Source: Candidatus Uhrbacteria bacterium (GTDB lineage: Bacteria > Patescibacteriota > Patescibacteriia > UBA9934 > GWF2-40-263). From it: a DNA stretch of 7,273 nucleotides. Under the pieces are notes generated by a model. The model made no database searches and had not been told where the DNA came from. It saw nothing but the letters and a program-made list of their open reading frames with translations. The stretch's first letter is position 1, and every line of letters begins with the position of its first letter. Below, piece by piece: positions 4,497 to 7,273 of this stretch. The DNA lies in NCBI GenBank assembly GCA_018700535.1, contig JABITQ010000095.1, positions 1-7,273 on the forward strand, read 5' to 3'. Made by a program: the position numbers and the translations under genes.

Positions 4497-4529
4497 ATAG
4501 TCGCCACCTCTGGCGACTATTTTGTTTTA
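4497..4529 (+). terminator. Intrinsic terminator of paralog 2
   Basis: A perfect 9-bp stem, ATAGTCGCC (4497-4505) with GGCGACTAT (4512-4520), encloses loop ACCTCT and is followed by TTTTGTTTT (4520-4528, sharing the last stem base). It keeps the loop and stem core of the terminator at 3881. Confidence 0.9.
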
Positions 4530-4561
4530 TGAAATTGATCTCATATAAACACCCAAACCGA

Positions 4562-4590
4562 TGTTGATATACAAACTTTCATGCTACAAT
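4562..4590 (+). promoter_or_regulatory. Extended -10 promoter of the 548-residue protein gene
   Basis: TGC followed by TACAAT (4582-4590) is a good extended -10. No strong -35 is present: TGTTGA lies 17 bp and TTGATA 15 bp upstream. The predicted start near 4597 leaves a leader of only about 13 bases. This differs clearly from the ATTGACAA class of the preceding six genes. Confidence 0.6.
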
Positions 4591-4609
4591 TAGATTAAAT
4601 AAAAGCCAT

Positions 4610-6256
4610 ATGACAATGTTTGGAGAACTACAATTACAACAAGGGGATCCAAGACGTCCACCCAACAACCCTCCGTTTGAAAGAAAAGAGAAAAGAGAAA
4701 AACCTCCAGCACCTCCTGAGCAAAAGGATGATGCTGATTTGGTTGCATACGAGAAGTCTCGCCAAGGTGGTGTAATGCAAGAGCTTAAGCGTCTTGCTCT
4801 CGATACAAAGAAAGGGCGACTTATCTCCATGGCACTTGTTGCACTTAGTGCAGACGTTGGTGTTGCAAGAGGAAATGTTGACGACATGGTTTCAATGAAC
4901 ACCCTTTCTTCTATCGCAGAGTATGTCAGCCCTGATGTCTCTGACGCCGCAAGTGAAATTCAAGACTCGTTCAGGTTCGATACAGGAGACAGCACGATCG
5001 TGCCTGGAAACAATGAACCAGTACTCATCGATGGCGAACCTCTCATGATCGATGAAGTCGAAGCAAGTACCGGAGTTATTCGAGCATACCTCGACGTACA
5101 AACAGGATCAGACTTAACGGAGGTTTGGAAAAATGCTGACGGTCAAACAGAAATCGACCTCGGACGCATCATCGAATCCTGTAGCTACACCTATGAGCTC
5201 GAGGGTGAATCTCAAAAAGATGCTGTTGATCTCACCATGGCACGCTTCGCTTACGGTGATGCAAAAATAATGAAGAACCTTGAAAAGAACGCAGCTGTTA
5301 GCGCACTTCTTGATGCCTCAACTGGTTTGACTGTAGAAGAACGAGGATTACTCGCACCAATTATCGCAGATGCATTCATGGAAGAACGCTCTGGCGCATC
5401 TGTCTCTGAAGACTTTTATCGAGAAGCTGAATTCAGCAGCTTCGACAGCGATCAAACAAACGAACTCTACAGAGGAATGTTTCGAGACACACTGGAGCGC
5501 GGTGCTGAACTTGTAAAAATTGGCGAGCTCTCAGAGAACCCTGAAGTCATGTACACAGCAGGAGAAGTCATGAGAGCACAGGTGAACATGCAAATTGACA
5601 TGGCACTCATTGCAACAATGGCGTCGATAGAAGCTGTGGGCGATGGATCAATTAGCGTAGATACAATCGATCAATTATCAAATGCAAACAACACATTTGA
5701 TACAGGTGTCGACATAAACATTACAGCAGTAGATTACGACCATAGCGGAGGCGTAGAAACTGTCAGAGGGTCACTAGCAGTCAGCGGAAACGTTTCATTA
5801 GGAGCGAGCGTCTCTGCACTCGATCGACTCGCAATCCATAGCGCAGAGCTAGACAAGGCGCTTGAGACATTCGCTGAAAATGCTGGTGATGTCGCTGGTG
5901 CACAAGAGCTTGTAGACTTTGACGGATACACCGTTGCCAGCTCATTCCTTGAAACCGTTGGATCAAAAACAGGAGACGCACTCGATGAGCGCCACCTGAG
6001 CGACGAAATGGTGCAGCAATGGAAAGGTCTCCACTCTGAGCTTATGGACAGAGAAACAGCCGCCGCCGCACTTGGCGACCTCCTCGAATCAGCAGAAACC
6101 ATCAAAGGTCTCGCAAAGCTTGAAATGAAAGCTCACCAAGATCTTAACGGCGAAGACGCAACAGACACCTCAAAGGCCCTCTGGATCTCCGCACGCAATG
6201 CACGTGTAAAAGCTATGCAAGATGGTCTTGGCCACCGCGGTGGACAGATTCTTTAA
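4610..6256 (+). CDS. Unknown 548-residue acidic protein
   Basis: I do not recognise the family. The N-terminal 40 residues are Pro-, Arg- and Lys-rich and look disordered (GDPRRPPNNPPF, KREKPPAPPEQ). A basic helix follows (about 46-70), then a mildly hydrophobic stretch (LISMALVALSADVGVA, 71-86) that is a weak candidate for a membrane or uncleaved signal helix. From about 90 on the protein is acidic and mainly helical, rich in Ala, Asp, Glu and Ser, with a beta-like, Gly- and Asp-rich insertion at about 345-400 (SISVDTIDQL, VDINITAVDYDHSGG). It could be a scaffold or surface-associated protein, which is a guess. No Shine-Dalgarno sequence precedes ATG 4610 or ATG 4616, and the predicted leader is very short, so initiation may be near-leaderless. 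The gene is convergent with dnaX and shares its terminator. Confidence 0.85.
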   Translation: MTMFGELQLQQGDPRRPPNNPPFERKEKREKPPAPPEQKDDADLVAYEKSRQGGVMQELKRLALDTKKGRLISMALVALSADVGVARGNVDDMVSMNTLSSIAEYVSPDVSDAASEIQDSFRFDTGDSTIVPGNNEPVLIDGEPLMIDEVEASTGVIRAYLDVQTGSDLTEVWKNADGQTEIDLGRIIESCSYTYELEGESQKDAVDLTMARFAYGDAKIMKNLEKNAAVSALLDASTGLTVEERGLLAPIIADAFMEERSGASVSEDFYREAEFSSFDSDQTNELYRGMFRDTLERGAELVKIGELSENPEVMYTAGEVMRAQVNMQIDMALIATMASIEAVGDGSISVDTIDQLSNANNTFDTGVDINITAVDYDHSGGVETVRGSLAVSGNVSLGASVSALDRLAIHSAELDKALETFAENAGDVAGAQELVDFDGYTVASSFLETVGSKTGDALDERHLSDEMVQQWKGLHSELMDRETAAAALGDLLESAETIKGLAKLEMKAHQDLNGEDATDTSKALWISARNARVKAMQDGLGHRGGQIL

Positions 6257-6261
6257 TGCCA

Positions 6262-6292
6262 AACAAAAAACTCGCCATCATGGCGAGTTTTT
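6262..6292. terminator. Bidirectional terminator between the 548-residue protein gene and dnaX
   Basis: CTCGCC (6271-6276) and GGCGAG (6282-6287) form the core. It is flanked by A-runs on the left and T-runs on the right that extend the stem to 11 bp and give a U-tract on both strands. The plus reading ends in TTTTT; the minus reading, which serves dnaX, ends in TTTTTTGTTTGG. Confidence 0.9.
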
Positions 6293-6303
6293 AAATTTAC
6301 CGT

Positions 6304-7273
6304 TTACACAACAGTTCCACCAAACTCGGTCAGGAGGTCATTAACCACTTCATCTGCCTCACCGCGTTTTGCTTGAATCGCACGAATCTTCAATTTCTTC
6401 CCAAGCACTTGCTCGAGCACTCCCTCAATCGTCTTACGATTCTTTTCTTGATTCACCGTCTGAACATACAAGTCGTAATCAAATGAAAGCTCTACGCTCT
6501 CGCCATCAATGCCGTGTACCTCACAGGACTTCATCATCATTGGCAACGATGCATTGCACTGTTTGATTTGCTCGTACACCTGAGGCCACTTACGTTTAAT
6601 CTCGTCAATGTCGATTACAGGCACGGTGTCAAAAACTTTTTCTGCATCACCAGTCACCTCAGCTGCTTCGACCGCCGCCGCAATAACCGCAGCTGCCTCT
6701 GCCTCCGGAACAGCTTGAAGCTCTACAGGTTGCTCAGCAGGTTGTTCAACAAGCTTTACCTCAGGCACGACTTCTTTCACAACACTTGCAGGCACCTGAC
6801 TCGAATCAACCCCCTGCTGTTTAAAATCCACCGGAGCCGCCTTCTGCACGCTCCCTCCCCCACCAATCTTGACGATCGCAAGCTCGATAGGAAGTTGAGG
6901 GATATGCGAAAATTTAATCTTCGCCTTGGCATCCAACAACTCACTCACTGCATAGCTAAGCAGCGCGGTATCTCCACCACTCGAGACGGTCTCAAGCAGC
7001 TTGTCGCGCAACGCACCCACAAGATCACCGACAAAATATGGGAGGTCCATACCTTGCTCGATCACCGTGTTCAAAAGTGCGATAGCTCCTGCAGCATCAC
7101 GTTTTAAAATCAATTCAATCAACTCCATAACCTGGACCATGTTTGATGCAGGTAGCACCAAACTCGCCTCAGTCATTCCAATCTTTTTATCACCAAGCGC
7201 CAGCACCTGCCCAAGCAAGCTCTCCGCATCACGCGCACATCCATCAGAATGTCGCACGATCTCACGCAATACA
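6304..7273 (-). CDS. dnaX: DNA polymerase III subunit gamma/tau, C-terminal part (gene runs off the right edge)
   Basis: This is the clamp-loader ATPase subunit of the replicative polymerase; the ATPase domain lies outside the window. Counting from the first in-window Leu codon (7269), residues 8-22 (SDGCARDAESLLGQV) match the end of the sensor-2/lid region, where RD and SLLxQ are typical of DnaX. Residues about 30-136 are the helical oligomerisation domain, ending in the family signature LPIELAIVKI (126-135). A low-complexity Ala/Val/Pro/Glu linker (about 141-215) leads to a C-terminal domain (216-321) of the kind that contacts other replisome parts in tau. The TTG at 7269 is an internal Leu codon, not a start, since the frame stays open to the edge. 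I saw no canonical A-AAA-AAG slippage heptamer in the visible part. The stop TAA (6304-6306) lies directly before the shared terminator. Confidence 0.93.
   Translation of the reverse strand, partial: VLREIVRHSDGCARDAESLLGQVLALGDKKIGMTEASLVLPASNMVQVMELIELILKRDAAGAIALLNTVIEQGMDLPYFVGDLVGALRDKLLETVSSGGDTALLSYAVSELLDAKAKIKFSHIPQLPIELAIVKIGGGGSVQKAAPVDFKQQGVDSSQVPASVVKEVVPEVKLVEQPAEQPVELQAVPEAEAAAVIAAAVEAAEVTGDAEKVFDTVPVIDIDEIKRKWPQVYEQIKQCNASLPMMMKSCEVHGIDGESVELSFDYDLYVQTVNQEKNRKTIEGVLEQVLGKKLKIRAIQAKRGEADEVVNDLLTEFGGTVV

Larger units (their letters stand above)
3297..4529 (+). repeat. Ancient tandem duplication of a complete promoter-gene-terminator unit
   Basis: Unit 1 (about 3297-3910) and unit 2 (about 3919-4529) correspond element by element with an offset close to 620: TTGACA 3299 and 3921, ATG 3363 and 3983, GGAGATCTTCTCC 3744 and 4370, terminator GTCGCC 3881 and 4500. 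The promoter spacing, CGGAGTT ribosome site and terminator loop are kept, while coding regions have diverged except for the C-terminal motif. Confidence 0.8.

Noticed and set aside
88..4568. CGATGTTGAT found both at 88-97 and near 4559
   Set aside because: It is only ten bases. One copy lies in a terminator hairpin and the other in a promoter region, with no flanking similarity; chance is sufficient.
6514..7107. Open frame of 197 codons on the plus strand opposite dnaX
   Set aside because: dnaX is certain from its conserved signature; the antisense product is rich in His, Arg, Leu and Cys as expected for a mirrored frame.
7176..7190. A-rich stretch in dnaX that might be a programmed frameshift site
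   Set aside because: It reads GAT-AAA-AAG on the minus strand, lacking the first A of the A-AAA-AAG heptamer, and lies upstream of the linker where tau/gamma slippage would be expected.
1..7273. CRISPR arrays, tRNA or rRNA genes, insertion sequences
   Set aside because: No regularly spaced repeats, no cloverleaf with a CCA end, no rRNA-like conserved stretches, and no transposase or terminal inverted repeats were seen on either strand.

Overview
The window looks like a chromosomal segment of a bacterium using the standard bacterial code. TAA, TAG and TGA all end genes here, which excludes lineages that reassign TGA. Base composition is moderate, most genes are short and unfamiliar, nearly every gene is its own transcription unit, and the only clear housekeeping gene is dnaX. 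That style would fit a Patescibacteria/CPR-type genome, but this is inference; no rRNA or ribosomal protein gene is present to place it.

Layout. Positions 2-55 hold the last codons of a plus-strand gene, followed by a terminator. From about 137 to 3268 four minus-strand genes lie head to tail: two unknown soluble proteins (189-740, 990-1373), an exported protein with weak resemblance to the TraB/GumN/TIKI fold (1507-2466, TTG start), and a stand-alone LuxR-type HTH regulator (2588-3136). Each has its own promoter and its own terminator. The regulator gene is divergent from a tandem pair of paralogous two-helix membrane proteins (3363-3860 and 3983-4468). That pair arose by duplication of a whole promoter-gene-terminator unit of about 620 bp. 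A 548-residue acidic protein of unknown function follows (4610-6256). It is convergent with the 3' part of dnaX (6304 to the right edge, minus strand), and the two share a bidirectional terminator.

Two signals recur. First, all six genes between 189 and 4468 have a promoter of one type: an exact ATTGACAA box, a 17-bp spacer and a loose TANNNT -10. The neighbouring 548-residue gene instead uses an extended -10 with no good -35. Second, almost every terminator has a U-tract broken by one G at a fixed place (TTTTTGTTTG or TTTTGTTTT), including the one that serves dnaX.

Working model (inference): genes 189-4468 form an accessory regulon. The LuxR-type protein may bind a large inverted repeat centred at about 3284, which lies about 50 bp upstream of both divergent start points, and so control its own gene and the membrane-protein pair. 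The shared promoter type could extend this control to the two soluble proteins and the exported protein. None of the unknown proteins can be given a firm function from sequence alone.
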